Source: a candidate division FCPU426 bacterium
GTDB taxonomy: Bacteria > Oederibacteriota > Muellerivitia > Muellerivitales > Muellerivitaceae
Reading direction: 5' to 3'
Assembly: GCA_003136635.1 (NCBI GenBank)
Contig: PLFD01000043.1
Coordinates: 913 to 64,912 of the forward strand
Length of the DNA stretch: 64,000 bases
Each line of letters starts with the position of its first letter. Positions within the stretch are counted from its first letter, which is position 1. Made by a program: the position numbers and the translations under genes. The notes under the pieces were generated by a model. That model was not told where the DNA came from. It searched no databases and saw only the letters and a program-made list of their open reading frames with translations. This document shows positions 45,412-56,014 of the stretch, piece by piece.

Positions 45412-47165
45412 ACTCCCCGGGGTTTCCGTGATTCCAGCCGGATTCGCCCTCCATGAGCCTGAAGGATAGAGCGCGCGATGACTAATCCTAAACCCGTACC
45501 CGCTGATTTAGTGGTAAAAAAAGGACGAAACAGTTGTACCAGTTTTTTTGGGGGAATACCGGTCCCCGTATCACCCACACTCAGTTGAATACCTTTTTTA
45601 TAACGGATTAACCGGACCGACACCACCCCTCCGCCCGGCATAGCTTCCATGGCGTTTCCCAGAATATTGATCAAAACCTGTTTAATGCGGTCGGGATCCG
45701 CGGTGACCGGAAAGGATTTCGCGGGACAATCGATTTGGAATTGGCCGGCGTCATTGGGGATTTGAATCCAGCAGGCCCGGATCAGTAAAGCCAGATCAAA
45801 TTTTTTGACGCGCAGTTCAATGGGTCGGGCGAAAGTGAGCAGGTCATTCACCAACCTCTGGCACCGCTTGCCCTCTTTCTCGATGGCATTGAGCCAATTT
45901 TGCCGTTTTCCGCTTTTCGCGGTCCGGGCCATTCGGGCCGAACCCAGAATCACCATCAGGGGATTGTTCATCTCATGGGCCAGGCCGGCGGAAAACTGGC
46001 CGATGGTGGCCAACCGCTCCGATTCGGACAATTTACGCTCCGTTGATAGATTTTCCTGATGAACCTTTTCCCGCAGCTGGGTTTGGCGTGTGATTTTTTT
46101 GGCCATCCGGCTCAGAGACTGGGTTAACACCTCCACTTCATCTTTCGGGGTTGCGGACAGCGGATATTCAAAATCAACCCGGCTGGTTTCATACTGCCGG
46201 ACCTGGCCCACCAGGTCGAGAATAGGCTGGACCACATTTTGAGCGAGTGCCAGCGCGGCGAGAATGCTGGCGCCCAGAACGATCAGAAGAAAAACAACCA
46301 TTAACTGGAGCATGTTAGTGGCCGGTTCATAACATTCTTTCGCGGCCTGGCGGACCACCACCCCCCAGGAAGCGGAATTGACCCTGGCAAAAGCGGATAA
46401 GACTTCTTCTTCACCGCTCTCAAACTGAATGACGCCTTCCTTTTGGTTTTGAAGCAGTTGAACCGCCGGGTTGTCCAGCATGGAATCCAGAATCCTGCTT
46501 TTATCCGGATGCACTACCGCCAATCCCTGTTGATTGACCAGAAAAGCGTAGCCGGTTTTTCCAAAACGCGCGTTTTCCAAATTTTCAATATTGTGGTTGG
46601 GCAGATAGGCGATGCCGACCAGAACACCAGCCAATTGCCCGGACCGGAAAATCGGCGCGCCGACCAGAATACCGACCTGGCTGGCCGCAGTTTTATAGAC
46701 ATCCACCAAAACACCCCTGTGAAGTTCCCGGCTTTTTTTGACGTTTTGAATAAAAAAGGAACGGGAGGGCAAATCTTTTAACGATATGGATGGTTTGCTT
46801 TGAGTGATCAATTGGCCGTCGGGTGTAAAAAGAAAAAAGCCGTCGATCAATTCGGTGGCATAGACCACCAGATTCATTTCGCCTGCCGCCTGCTGGGGTT
46901 CCATTTTGACAATTTGCTGTCTTTTCGAAAGCGCCTCAACGGATTGAAAAGCGCGGGAAAGACTTTCATCGATCTGCCAGGCCAGGGTTTTCGCCAGGGT
47001 CAGTTGTGATTGTTCGGCCTGGACCCGCAGGGCCCGATAGGATTCAAAGACCAGATAGCCGCCCAAAATGGCGGTGGTGGTGACGGAGAGTAAGACCGTT
47101 AATAAAGTGATTTTGGTTTTGAGGCTGATAAAACCGGAATGGGTTTTGGAGGACAAGGATTTCAT
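45360..47165 (-). CDS. Cache-domain sensor histidine kinase
   Basis: HAMP, GLAHEMNNPLMVILG H-box, GDTGTGIPPKK, GTGLGLVIARSI. Confidence 0.92.
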   Translation of the reverse strand: MKSLSSKTHSGFISLKTKITLLTVLLSVTTTAILGGYLVFESYRALRVQAEQSQLTLAKTLAWQIDESLSRAFQSVEALSKRQQIVKMEPQQAAGEMNLVVYATELIDGFFLFTPDGQLITQSKPSISLKDLPSRSFFIQNVKKSRELHRGVLVDVYKTAASQVGILVGAPIFRSGQLAGVLVGIAYLPNHNIENLENARFGKTGYAFLVNQQGLAVVHPDKSRILDSMLDNPAVQLLQNQKEGVIQFESGEEEVLSAFARVNSASWGVVVRQAAKECYEPATNMLQLMVVFLLIVLGASILAALALAQNVVQPILDLVGQVRQYETSRVDFEYPLSATPKDEVEVLTQSLSRMAKKITRQTQLREKVHQENLSTERKLSESERLATIGQFSAGLAHEMNNPLMVILGSARMARTAKSGKRQNWLNAIEKEGKRCQRLVNDLLTFARPIELRVKKFDLALLIRACWIQIPNDAGQFQIDCPAKSFPVTADPDRIKQVLINILGNAMEAMPGGGVVSVRLIRYKKGIQLSVGDTGTGIPPKKLVQLFRPFFTTKSAGTGLGLVIARSILQAHGGRIRLESRKPRGVWVRMDWPQSQKSGAVH

Positions 47166-47265
47166 AACACCAATTTAGTTAAAAAAAGTGGAGTTACCAA
47201 TCAATTTTAAAGCCGTTCTCTTTCCGGAGCGGTTTTAGGGCTAAAGAATGGTTTTTAATCTGAAA

Positions 47266-47448
47266 TCAATCCTCGTCTAATAAAACAAATTCGGTCTTGG
47301 GCGCGCCGCAGGAAGGACAGACATCGGGAAGGCTGGCACCCCGGGGCATCAGTTCGCCGCATTTCAAACACTTCCAAACAATTTCGACTTCGTCCTGGTT
47401 GGCGTCGTAATGGTATTCGGGGGAACCGGATGGCGGTTTGTCTGGCAT
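47266..47448 (-). CDS. rubredoxin-like small protein
   Basis: WKCLKCGELMPRGASLPDVCPSCGAPKTEF, two CXXC. Confidence 0.75.
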   Translation of the reverse strand: MPDKPPSGSPEYHYDANQDEVEIVWKCLKCGELMPRGASLPDVCPSCGAPKTEFVLLDED

Positions 47449-47488
47449 AACAATCTCCTTTTTGATTCAAATACCCAATTACCCTACC

Positions 47489-47902
47489 TCACTGGCGCGG
47501 GGCAATGCAATTGATCTCCCAGGGAATACCGAATGGATCCACCACAATGCCAAAACGAACCGACCAAAAGGTTTCCTGAATCGGCATTTTTACCGTTCCC
47601 TTTTCGGATAGCTCGTGAAAAATACGTTCCGTTTCCGCAGGAGTATCAATGTTGAGCAGAACGTAAAAACCCTTCGGCGTTTCATAATCCTTGGGCAGAA
47701 GGTCGACGCCCGTCAATTCGGTGTCGCCGACGGTGAGCGAGGCATGGACAATCTTCTCGCGCCAATCCCCTGGCACCTGTTCGGCTATGGGAGAGTGGCC
47801 ATAGGTGAGCATCGTGACAATGGAGCCGCCAAAACATTGCTCGTAAAACCGAAAGGCAGTTTCGCACTGCCCGCTAAAAGTCAGATGGGAACCTAGTTTC
47901 AT
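47489..47902 (-). CDS. PhnB/VOC family protein
   Basis: HLTFSGQCETAFRFYEQCFGGSIVTMLTYG, FGIVVDPFGIPWEINC. Confidence 0.9.
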   Translation of the reverse strand: MKLGSHLTFSGQCETAFRFYEQCFGGSIVTMLTYGHSPIAEQVPGDWREKIVHASLTVGDTELTGVDLLPKDYETPKGFYVLLNIDTPAETERIFHELSEKGTVKMPIQETFWSVRFGIVVDPFGIPWEINCIAPRQ

Positions 47903-47928
47903 CCCTATCTCGTTCCGCATTTTTTCAT

Positions 47929-49818
47929 TTACTGACCTAGTTGAGTCAAAGTTTGAAGGTTTTGGCTATCGACAGTGATCACACGGGCATTCACCTCAAA
48001 CCCGCGTTGGGCGATGATCATGTTGGATAATTCAACGGTCAAATCCACATTCGACCCTTCCAGCGATCCGCCCGTAATGATTCCCATTCCATTGCTACCC
48101 GCCAAACCGATCGTCTCGGCCCCGGTGTTCGGGGATAACGAGTAGTAATTACGGCCGACGCTGTTCAATCCCCCCGGATTCTCCACGGTCGCCATCGCGA
48201 CCTGCGCCAGAGCGATCGTTTGACCATTGCTAAAGGTGCCGTCAATCTTGCCGGTTGAATCAAAAGCCAATCCGGTCAAAGTGCCGTCCGTGTAGCCGTC
48301 CTGAGTGATCGTGGAATGGCTGTCAGGAACATAGGTATTCACACCGTTGATGGTCTGATAGGTGCCTTGCGCGTCACTGGTTAAACCATCTCTCTCACCC
48401 GTGCCTAAAATTCCCGCAGTTCCAAAGTTGAGAAAAATCTGCGTGATTTCCGCGCCCTGGGTCGGCAGAGGCGAAACGGGCAGAGCTCCATTAATACCGC
48501 TGGCCGGAGAAGGCAGCCCGGAAGGCTGGTTAAAGGGCGGCAGATAAATAGCGGGGATCGCCATGGTGTCCATGTCCACATTTGACCCGCCGGTAGAAGC
48601 CAGTGAACCGTCCGTATTGAAAAATAAAAAATCGCCCGCGTAAGCGTCCGCAGGACTATTCCGATGAAAACTGTAATGGGCCACATTATTCATTTCGCCC
48701 TCGTTGATCGCCGTACCGCCCAGCAGATTAGTGGTACTGGCCGGCAAGCCGCCAGTGGTGTCAAACGCATACCAGGCGTAAACCGCCTGACTGGGACCGG
48801 TATTGACGCCCGCGGCGCCCAGATCGTTGACCTGATAAAACAGAACTGTAATGGTTCTGGGATTTCCGTTGGAGTCATAGACCGTTTCTTGAGAGGTCAT
48901 TGCGGGCGTTAGGGGAGGTTGTTGTTCCCAGGCGTAACTTCCCGTATCCGCTGCTCGGACATCATTCAGATTACTGCCAACTACAGTGGAACTCACAATG
49001 GGCTGAGGTAGATTGGTCGCGCCGTTCGGCAGGGATAAATTAACGGTTTGCTGATATTCGCCCTGAGCGTTAAGCGTAAGCGTGCCGGGATTATAAATAA
49101 CTCCCGCGAGACCGGTGGGCAGAACTGGATTTTGATTGGCCGCAGGCCCTTGCCACTGTTGCAAAACGCCGCCTGTCGGAGCGTTGGCCTGCTGGGCCGC
49201 GTCCAGATTGCCCGAAAAATTAATCTGGGTCGTGGCTTTGGGTATCAGGGTCAGATTCGGATTGATGTTGATGTTGCCGATGGCCGAAAGATCTGTATCG
49301 TTTAAATTGAACGACCCGGTGGTAATTTGCAAAGCGACTCCCGTACCCGTATCCGCCGCGGGATCGATCATGCGTTGGCTGTAGTTCAGGGACGACGTAT
49401 AACCCTGGATTAATCCCCCGTTGGCATCCACCAAATTGCCCTGGCTGTCAAATGTCAGGTTTCCAGCGCGGGTGAGGTAAGTGTTTGAGCCGCTTTTCGA
49501 AATTAAAAATCCGGTTCCCGTAATCGCCACGTCGGTATTTACTCCAGTGGATTGTAGAGTTCCTTCGGTCCAGTTGGCTCTGATGGCTTGAACTCTCGTT
49601 CCCGTTCCGATTTGTTCCGGATCAACGCCGCCCAACCCGTTTTCGGAATTATCGCCCGCGCCGCCCGAAAGAGTTTGGGTCAAACTGGAGGCGAAACTCA
49701 TGCTTTGTGATTTAAACGAGGTGGTGTTGCTGTTGGAAATATTATTGCCGATCACGTCCAGCCAGGAACTGTTGGCTTGCAGACCGGAAATCGCGCTATA
49801 GAGTGCGGAAGAAGCCAT
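47929..49818 (-). CDS. flgE: flagellar hook protein
   Basis: SALYSAISGLQANSSWLDVIGNNISNSNTTSFK; C-term EGSNVDLTVELSNMIIAQRGFEVNARVITVDSQNLQTL. Confidence 0.93.
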   Translation of the reverse strand: MASSALYSAISGLQANSSWLDVIGNNISNSNTTSFKSQSMSFASSLTQTLSGGAGDNSENGLGGVDPEQIGTGTRVQAIRANWTEGTLQSTGVNTDVAITGTGFLISKSGSNTYLTRAGNLTFDSQGNLVDANGGLIQGYTSSLNYSQRMIDPAADTGTGVALQITTGSFNLNDTDLSAIGNININPNLTLIPKATTQINFSGNLDAAQQANAPTGGVLQQWQGPAANQNPVLPTGLAGVIYNPGTLTLNAQGEYQQTVNLSLPNGATNLPQPIVSSTVVGSNLNDVRAADTGSYAWEQQPPLTPAMTSQETVYDSNGNPRTITVLFYQVNDLGAAGVNTGPSQAVYAWYAFDTTGGLPASTTNLLGGTAINEGEMNNVAHYSFHRNSPADAYAGDFLFFNTDGSLASTGGSNVDMDTMAIPAIYLPPFNQPSGLPSPASGINGALPVSPLPTQGAEITQIFLNFGTAGILGTGERDGLTSDAQGTYQTINGVNTYVPDSHSTITQDGYTDGTLTGLAFDSTGKIDGTFSNGQTIALAQVAMATVENPGGLNSVGRNYYSLSPNTGAETIGLAGSNGMGIITGGSLEGSNVDLTVELSNMIIAQRGFEVNARVITVDSQNLQTLTQLGQ

Positions 49819-49954
49819 TCGTGATTACTTTCTAAAAGCGTCGAATTGTCATTAAAGAGATTAAAAACTGCCCTTTCTAACGGTTTTTTCACGGGAATCT
49901 TGAGCGAAATAGAAAATTCGGGACCAAATGTGTGAATTAGATCGGGAGCTATCG

Positions 49955-50662
49955 CTATACCTGACATTCGGCCTGGTTTACGGCTTCTTCGAACACTTTT
50001 TGGCCGCAAGCGGCGCAGTCCGGGTTTCGAACGGGTCGAATTGACCTGGCGGTTCTCTTTTGAATGTCCCATTTCCACAGAAACAAATCTGGGGGACGGT
50101 TCAAAAGCCTCAAAGCTTCGTAAGCTTGCAAATAGCCAATGGCCTGCGAAAAGGAACCCAGCACCCCCGCTTCCCGGCAGGTGGGCAAAGCGAAAGGAGG
50201 CGGGATTTTGGGAATCAGACAGCGCAAACAGGCGGTTTGACCGGGGAGAACCGGCAAAACCTGGCCCTCAAATTTAACCACGCCCGCGTGGACAAAAGGT
50301 TTTTCCAGCTTGATACACCAGTCATTCAGGACAAACTTTTTTTCCAGACGGTCCAGGCCGTCGATAATTAAATCGTACTTTTCAAAAACAGCTTCGGCGT
50401 TGGCCGCCCCAAAAGCTTCGGGAATAACTTTAATTTTGGTTTCGGGAAATAAACGGTTTAACCGGCGCTGGGCGGCCTCGACTTTCAACTGCCCCAAATC
50501 CTCTTCGGAATAAAGAATTTGCCGGTGAAGGTTGGAAAGTTCCACCACGTCTGGATCCATGAGCCCCAGCGTTCCAACACCCGCCTCAGCCAGGGCCAAA
50601 GACGCCGGACAACCCAGGCCCCCGACTCCTACAATTAGGATTTTGATATTCTTTAAATTCAT
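49955..50662 (-). CDS. ThiF/MoeB/HesA family E1-like adenylyltransferase
   Basis: ILIVGVGGLGCPASLALAEAGVGTLGLMDPDVVELSNLHRQILY; CLRCLIP and CAAC zinc ligands. Confidence 0.92.
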   Translation of the reverse strand: MNLKNIKILIVGVGGLGCPASLALAEAGVGTLGLMDPDVVELSNLHRQILYSEEDLGQLKVEAAQRRLNRLFPETKIKVIPEAFGAANAEAVFEKYDLIIDGLDRLEKKFVLNDWCIKLEKPFVHAGVVKFEGQVLPVLPGQTACLRCLIPKIPPPFALPTCREAGVLGSFSQAIGYLQAYEALRLLNRPPDLFLWKWDIQKRTARSIRPVRNPDCAACGQKVFEEAVNQAECQV

Positions 50663-50697
50663 GTTTGCCTTTTATTTAAAAACCATCTTCAAGAAAA

Positions 50698-50803
50698 TTT
50701 AACCACCAAGACACCAAGGGCACCAAGTAAATCCAAATCTATGATTTAACATTTGAAAATTAAAAATCTTTTCTTTCGCTGTTCTTGGTGCCTTGGTGGT
50801 TAA
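50698..50803. repeat. long imperfect inverted repeat
   Basis: TTTAACCACCAAGACACCAAGGGCACCAAG ... CTTGGTGCCTTGGTGGTTAAA. Confidence 0.8.
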
Positions 50804-50808
50804 AGATT

Positions 50809-52047
50809 TTATGGCTCTACCCGTCTCAAAATAATTTTTTGAAGAACCAGTCCTTCTTTGGAACACAGTACATAGTAACGCCCCGATGGAACAACGTTGC
50901 CCTCGTCATCATTTCCGTCCCAGCTCAACCACATGTCCGAAGCGCTAATCACCCGCTGATTCAGAAGAGTTTTCAGATGCTTCAAGTTCCCGTCAACCGC
51001 CTCCACCTTGTAAAAACCCGGTCCATCGCCAAAGGTCACTAAAATATTAGCGTTTGATACCCCAAAAACAATAGCCCCGTCATTTTGAACGATTAAAGTA
51101 GGGGTTGGGGCTGGCACGGAATAAACCGGGGGCGTTGGCGTGCTGAGTACCGAAACCGGCTGTGAATAAACCACCTCGGCCGGCACTGCCGTCGGCTGAT
51201 TTTCGACCGGCCTGGCGAACCATTGAAAGCCGGGTTGTGGCTGTTCCAATTGGGGCGCGGCTTGCAAAGGTTGTTGATGGGCCCTTAACACTTGCGGCGT
51301 AATGGCCAGGGCCGGGCCAGCCTGCGGTTTGGTTTCAGGGTAAGCCGACAGAGTGCGGTTCGCGGGGGCCATAAAACTTTTGGGAAGGCACCGCGGATTG
51401 GTGGAAATATCCAACGTAAAAGATCTTCGAAATAACTGCTTCTCACCGGGATATTGAGCCTGATAGCCCTGGGAAGCGGTTAAAAAACCCGCCATACCGC
51501 CCTGACGATTCAGGGGCAACGTAGCCGTATTGGGAATCATATCGCCCGAACTTTTCGCCAGGCCCCAGGACAAATCATCAAAACCAGTTTCCTGCCAGCC
51601 GACCGGTTCGGCCAGGCTGGAATCGGGTAGATACAAACAACGGTGTTCCTGAGAGGAGGCGCTGTGGATGACCCGATAGGTTCCATCCGAAAGCTTGAAC
51701 CAAAAAGCGTAAGCCACGCCGATAAAACCGTCTCCGCGGCGGCCCCCCTGCAGCCGAATGGCGATGAGATTATTCTTTTTGAAATAACAGAGGCTGTCGG
51801 GCCTGGCCGCGATTCTTTTGTAACCCGTTCCCATGGGCGTATGGACGCAGTGGGCGATATGGATACCGTTGAGCCATACATCCGCCTGCGCGTCCACCGC
51901 CACATCCATGGCCGCCGCAACCAGATAAGGCCTGGAATATTGAGCCTGACAAACGCCCCCCGATAAAAGGAACGCCAAGCCCAGGAGTATTTTGTACTTT
52001 TTCAAAAGCGCCTCAAGTACCGCGGATAAAAAAACAGGGCCTATCAT
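50809..52047 (-). CDS. hypothetical secreted protein with FlgD-like C-terminal domain
   Basis: C-term DMWLSWDGNDDEGNVVPSGRYYVLC. Confidence 0.65.
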   Translation of the reverse strand: MIGPVFLSAVLEALLKKYKILLGLAFLLSGGVCQAQYSRPYLVAAAMDVAVDAQADVWLNGIHIAHCVHTPMGTGYKRIAARPDSLCYFKKNNLIAIRLQGGRRGDGFIGVAYAFWFKLSDGTYRVIHSASSQEHRCLYLPDSSLAEPVGWQETGFDDLSWGLAKSSGDMIPNTATLPLNRQGGMAGFLTASQGYQAQYPGEKQLFRRSFTLDISTNPRCLPKSFMAPANRTLSAYPETKPQAGPALAITPQVLRAHQQPLQAAPQLEQPQPGFQWFARPVENQPTAVPAEVVYSQPVSVLSTPTPPVYSVPAPTPTLIVQNDGAIVFGVSNANILVTFGDGPGFYKVEAVDGNLKHLKTLLNQRVISASDMWLSWDGNDDEGNVVPSGRYYVLCSKEGLVLQKIILRRVEP

Positions 52048-52100
52048 AACCCAGGTTCGATTTTTAGTGATTTACTCCTAACCGACTTTACAATGAGGAC

Positions 52101-53117
52101 ATGAAAAAAACGCTGCTGGCCCTGACCCTTTTACTGCCCCTTGCCGTCGCTTGCGGTAAAAGCAATACGGCGGAAACCGAAATGAAGCTGCCCACCCCGG
52201 TGGTTTCGCCCACGCCCATTGTGATCAATACTACGGCTTTAACCGGTTCACCAACCGCCACCGAAACCCCCACGTTGGAATACACCGTTGAGGACCTGAA
52301 AGGCACAGGTTTGATCCTGACCGTCGACGACACTGTACCCGAATCGGTGGTGGAAGGAGAAGCGGTCGAGCCGGGTGACGAGCTTTTCACCAAAGACAAT
52401 TCGGAAATGACCCTGTCGCTCAATGACAACACCATGGTTCACCTGGCGGCCAACAGCCACATTAAAGTAACGGACCTGACCCCCAATGCCACTAACGGAT
52501 TCAACAGCCATATCGAGCTTCTTTTGGGAAGTGTTTTGTCGGAAGTTGAAAAGTTAAATGAAAGCCAGTCCAGTTTCGAAATCGCGGCGGGCGGCGTGGT
52601 TTGCGGGGTTCGGGGTACGGGCTTTGAGGTTCAAAAACAGGGTGACTATGTCGGTACCAAAACCTACCACGGAACCGTTGAAATGAAGAAAGACGGCGTA
52701 ACCCAGCTGGTCAAAGAAAATGAGCACTCCACCTTTAACCTGAAAAATTCCAGATTCATGCCCAAACGGCATTTGAGCCCCGCCGAAAAAAAACATTATC
52801 AAACCTGGATTAAAACGAAAAACAGGGTTCAAAAAAAACGCGCCGCGCGGATCGCCGGCGGAACCACGCCCCAGCGCCGGCCCTTACAAAGGGTTCATGG
52901 CAAAAAAGTGGAAAACAGACAGGGGCATCTACCTGGGGCCAAACTGAAACACCAACAGGCCCATCACGCCGACATAAAAAACAAACAGACTTCCCATCCG
53001 CGTCCCATGAACAAACTGGTGAAACGCCCCGCGCGCCAGGCCAACACCAGACCCCAGCCCAAAAAACAGAACCCGCCCAGGCTTCAACCGCGCCCAAAGA
53101 AAAAGAAAATCAATTAA
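52101..53117 (+). CDS. FecR-domain lipoprotein with basic C-terminal tail
   Basis: lipobox LAVAC; EAVEPGDELFTKDNSEMTLSLNDNTMVHLAANSHIKV; GVVCGVRGTGFEV. Confidence 0.85.
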   Translation: MKKTLLALTLLLPLAVACGKSNTAETEMKLPTPVVSPTPIVINTTALTGSPTATETPTLEYTVEDLKGTGLILTVDDTVPESVVEGEAVEPGDELFTKDNSEMTLSLNDNTMVHLAANSHIKVTDLTPNATNGFNSHIELLLGSVLSEVEKLNESQSSFEIAAGGVVCGVRGTGFEVQKQGDYVGTKTYHGTVEMKKDGVTQLVKENEHSTFNLKNSRFMPKRHLSPAEKKHYQTWIKTKNRVQKKRAARIAGGTTPQRRPLQRVHGKKVENRQGHLPGAKLKHQQAHHADIKNKQTSHPRPMNKLVKRPARQANTRPQPKKQNPPRLQPRPKKKKIN

Positions 53118-54115
53118 ACCGAATGACGGTTTCGATGCTTTTGAACAAAATGGGTAAGTTCGGCGCCGAATAGCACTACGGACCAAGAAATATAAAACCA
53201 GAGCAATATCACCGGGACCATCCAGAGAGCGCCGTAAACGTGATTGCGCTCAAATATTTTGAGCGTGTACCAATTCATGAGCCACCGGGCGATTTCGAGA
53301 AAAAAACTGATCAAAAGACCCGCCAAAATCGCCGACCGTTTTTCCACTTTGGTATTGGGAATGATGTAGTACATACAGGCGCAAGCCGCCGCGACGGTTA
53401 AATACGGGATGAAGTTGGAAAAAAACCAGCCGTGAATCATGGGGCGCAGCACATCCAGACTCGAAAACCAGCCTTTAAACGTTAATAAAAAGATAGCCAA
53501 CAGAGGCAGACTGATAAAAAAAATCGCGTGACGGATCATTTGGGAAACCAGGGCCCGGTGCCGGTCAATCCCCCACAGAAAATTAAACGAGTGCTCAATG
53601 TCCCGCATCAATAAAAACAGGATCACCAAAAATCCGATAAATCCAAATAGTCCCGCGTCGTGGGAATAGGCGGCGAATTTCTTCATGGAGATCCGGATTT
53701 CCTGTTTGCCGATGAGGTTTAACTGCTGTAAATTTCGCGGTTCATCCGGGTCTAAAAAAGAATTGTCGGTCTGGGTTTGGACCGGATAGATCACGTCCAC
53801 AATCTGATCGAGCAGCTGTTCTCTTTTCTCGCTAAAAGCGTCGTTTGACAGGACCGCCATTAAAATAGCCAGGGCCGGCACCAGGGCCAAAATGGTTTTA
53901 AACGCCAAGGAACTGGCAAAGAGGTTCTTGTGGCTTTGACCCGGCGTTCTGCTTTTGGAAAGGGCCTGGCCGATGGCCCAGCCGACCGATCTAAAATCCT
54001 CAACAAACAGACTCACCCAGCCGGTACTTTTTTGATGACGTCTAATTTGAGCCAAAGTTTCCTCGTTTGCGATTAAAATGAATTTCATTTTACCGATAAA
54101 AATCGGCTTCAACAC
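53114..54115 (-). CDS. YihY/BrkB family inner membrane protein
   Basis: ASSLAFKTILALVPALAILMAVL, ILLWFYISWSVVLFGAELTHF. Confidence 0.88.
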   Translation of the reverse strand: MLKPIFIGKMKFILIANEETLAQIRRHQKSTGWVSLFVEDFRSVGWAIGQALSKSRTPGQSHKNLFASSLAFKTILALVPALAILMAVLSNDAFSEKREQLLDQIVDVIYPVQTQTDNSFLDPDEPRNLQQLNLIGKQEIRISMKKFAAYSHDAGLFGFIGFLVILFLLMRDIEHSFNFLWGIDRHRALVSQMIRHAIFFISLPLLAIFLLTFKGWFSSLDVLRPMIHGWFFSNFIPYLTVAAACACMYYIIPNTKVEKRSAILAGLLISFFLEIARWLMNWYTLKIFERNHVYGALWMVPVILLWFYISWSVVLFGAELTHFVQKHRNRHSV

Positions 54116-54139
54116 TTTAAATGATCACGAAGGAACCTT

Positions 54140-54757
54140 GTGCCAACCTCCACCGACCTGCCCCTTGTTTCTTCTACCCCCGCCTCCTGGGCCAAAGGCG
54201 TTCTTCAAAACGCGAACGCGCTTCTTTCGGACCAGGTCTATCTGGAAAAAAAAGCGGCCAACAACGCCCTGGAATTTTTAAACCTCTGGCCCGGCCCCCA
54301 GGCGCCGGCCCACTGGCTGGCTTCAGTAGCCTCCATCGCCCGGGATGAGACTTTACATATGCAGGCGGCTTTAAAACTGCTGGAGAAAAGAGGCGGAGTT
54401 TTGGAACGAGCCCATAAAAATCCTTATGCCTATGACTTGAGAAAATTAATTCGTAAAGGACAAGGCAAAGATGATTTAACCGACCGCCTCATCATCTCCG
54501 CCTTGGTCGAGGCTCGTTCCTGCGAGCGCTTTATATGTCTTTCGGAAGAATCAAAGGACGTTGAGTTAGCCAAGTTTTACCGGGCCCTGGTAACCTCGGA
54601 AAACGGCCATTACAAAATGTTTCTGGATATGGCCAAAAGGGTTGCTGCCGCCAAAGAAGTGGGGGCGCGCTGGGAAAAGCTGTTGGAAGAAGAAGCCCGG
54701 ATTATTGAAGATCAGCCGGTTGATTTTAAGATTCACAGCGGCTGGAAAATGAATTAA
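54140..54757 (+). CDS. miaE: tRNA-(ms2io6A)-hydroxylase-like protein
   Basis: EKKAANNALEFLNLWP, ARDETLHMQAALKLLEKRGG, ALVEARSCERF, TSENGHYKMFL. Confidence 0.87.
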   Translation: MPTSTDLPLVSSTPASWAKGVLQNANALLSDQVYLEKKAANNALEFLNLWPGPQAPAHWLASVASIARDETLHMQAALKLLEKRGGVLERAHKNPYAYDLRKLIRKGQGKDDLTDRLIISALVEARSCERFICLSEESKDVELAKFYRALVTSENGHYKMFLDMAKRVAAAKEVGARWEKLLEEEARIIEDQPVDFKIHSGWKMN

Positions 54758-54969
54758 CGCGATCTGTCGAATATGTCTACTTTTAGTCCCCATTTCTTAA
54801 TCTTTTGCCGTTCTTTTCCCTGTTAATTTTTTGTCCGTTTAGTGTCCAAAACCCTAAAATTTCTCATGATCCCAAAATAATTTTCGGTTAAGGCTATGAA
54901 AAAATAATCCGATTAGCATAGACTTTACGTGGCGGTAATCGATTTCGAAAACGCCGAAGCGGGTTAATT

Positions 54970-56001
54970 ATGCCGGTGCCAAAACTTCCTCCCAACGAGA
55001 AAGACAGACTAGAATCCCTGCGCGCCCTGAAGTTGTTGGAAACCCCCTCTGAGGAACGATTTAACCGCATTACCCGAATCGCGAGAAAGTCCTTCAACAC
55101 CCCTATCGCCGTCATATCTCTGGTCGACAAAGACCGCTTATGGTTCAAATCCACTCAAGGTTTGGCTGAAACCGAAACGTCCCGAGCCGCTTCCTTTTGC
55201 GGTCACGCCATTTTGCAGGATGAAACCATGGTGGTCACGGATGCCCTGAGTGATCCACGGGTTTGTGACAGCGCCTTGGTGAAGGGGAAGCCGCATTTCC
55301 GTTTTTATATGGGTCATCCGATCAAGAGCCCAAAAAATGAGCCCATTGGCACTCTTTGTGTCCTGGCCCTCGATCCCCGAAAAGTCACACAGGAAGAAAT
55401 ACATCTGATTCAGGATCTTGCCTTTTTGGTCGAAAGAGAGTTGAAACTAGAAAAATTAGATGACGCTCATAAGGAACTCATCCTGGAATTGGATGAAGCC
55501 AAGAGAAAAGCTTTGATTGATCCCTTGAGCCGTTTGTGGAACCGAAATGGCATTTCCCTTGTATTGGAAAAAAGGGTCGCTTTTTCTAAAACATCGAAAA
55601 AACCTTTCGCGATCGCCCTGGTGGATTTGGACCATTTTAAAAGCGTAAACGACGAATACGGTCATCCTGTGGGCGATCTGGTTCTTGCGGAAGCGGCGCA
55701 GCGCCTGCGCAAAGGCGCCAGAGAATTTGACGCGGTAGGACGCTTCGGTGGCGAGGAATTTATCATTGTCATGCCCGAAGTGGGCGAGGAGCTGGGGAAA
55801 AAGGTTTGCGAGAGAATTCTTGAGTCTTTAAGAAAAAATTATTTCGCCGTGGGTAAAACCCGGATACGAATTTTGGCCAGCATAGGATTTTCAATTTGCG
55901 GCGAGAAAAATGACTGGAACGCGGAAGAAACCCTAAAATTGGCGGATAAAGCCCTTTATGAGGCTAAAGCCAATGGTCGTAACCAGGTTCGATTCGGCTG
56001 A
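54970..56001 (+). CDS. GAF-GGDEF diguanylate cyclase
   Basis: GAF-type N-terminus; LVDLDHFKSVNDEYGHPVGDLVL, GRFGGEEFIIVMPEV. Confidence 0.92.
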   Translation: MPVPKLPPNEKDRLESLRALKLLETPSEERFNRITRIARKSFNTPIAVISLVDKDRLWFKSTQGLAETETSRAASFCGHAILQDETMVVTDALSDPRVCDSALVKGKPHFRFYMGHPIKSPKNEPIGTLCVLALDPRKVTQEEIHLIQDLAFLVERELKLEKLDDAHKELILELDEAKRKALIDPLSRLWNRNGISLVLEKRVAFSKTSKKPFAIALVDLDHFKSVNDEYGHPVGDLVLAEAAQRLRKGAREFDAVGRFGGEEFIIVMPEVGEELGKKVCERILESLRKNYFAVGKTRIRILASIGFSICGEKNDWNAEETLKLADKALYEAKANGRNQVRFG

Positions 56002-56014
56002 CCTTTTCATTTGT

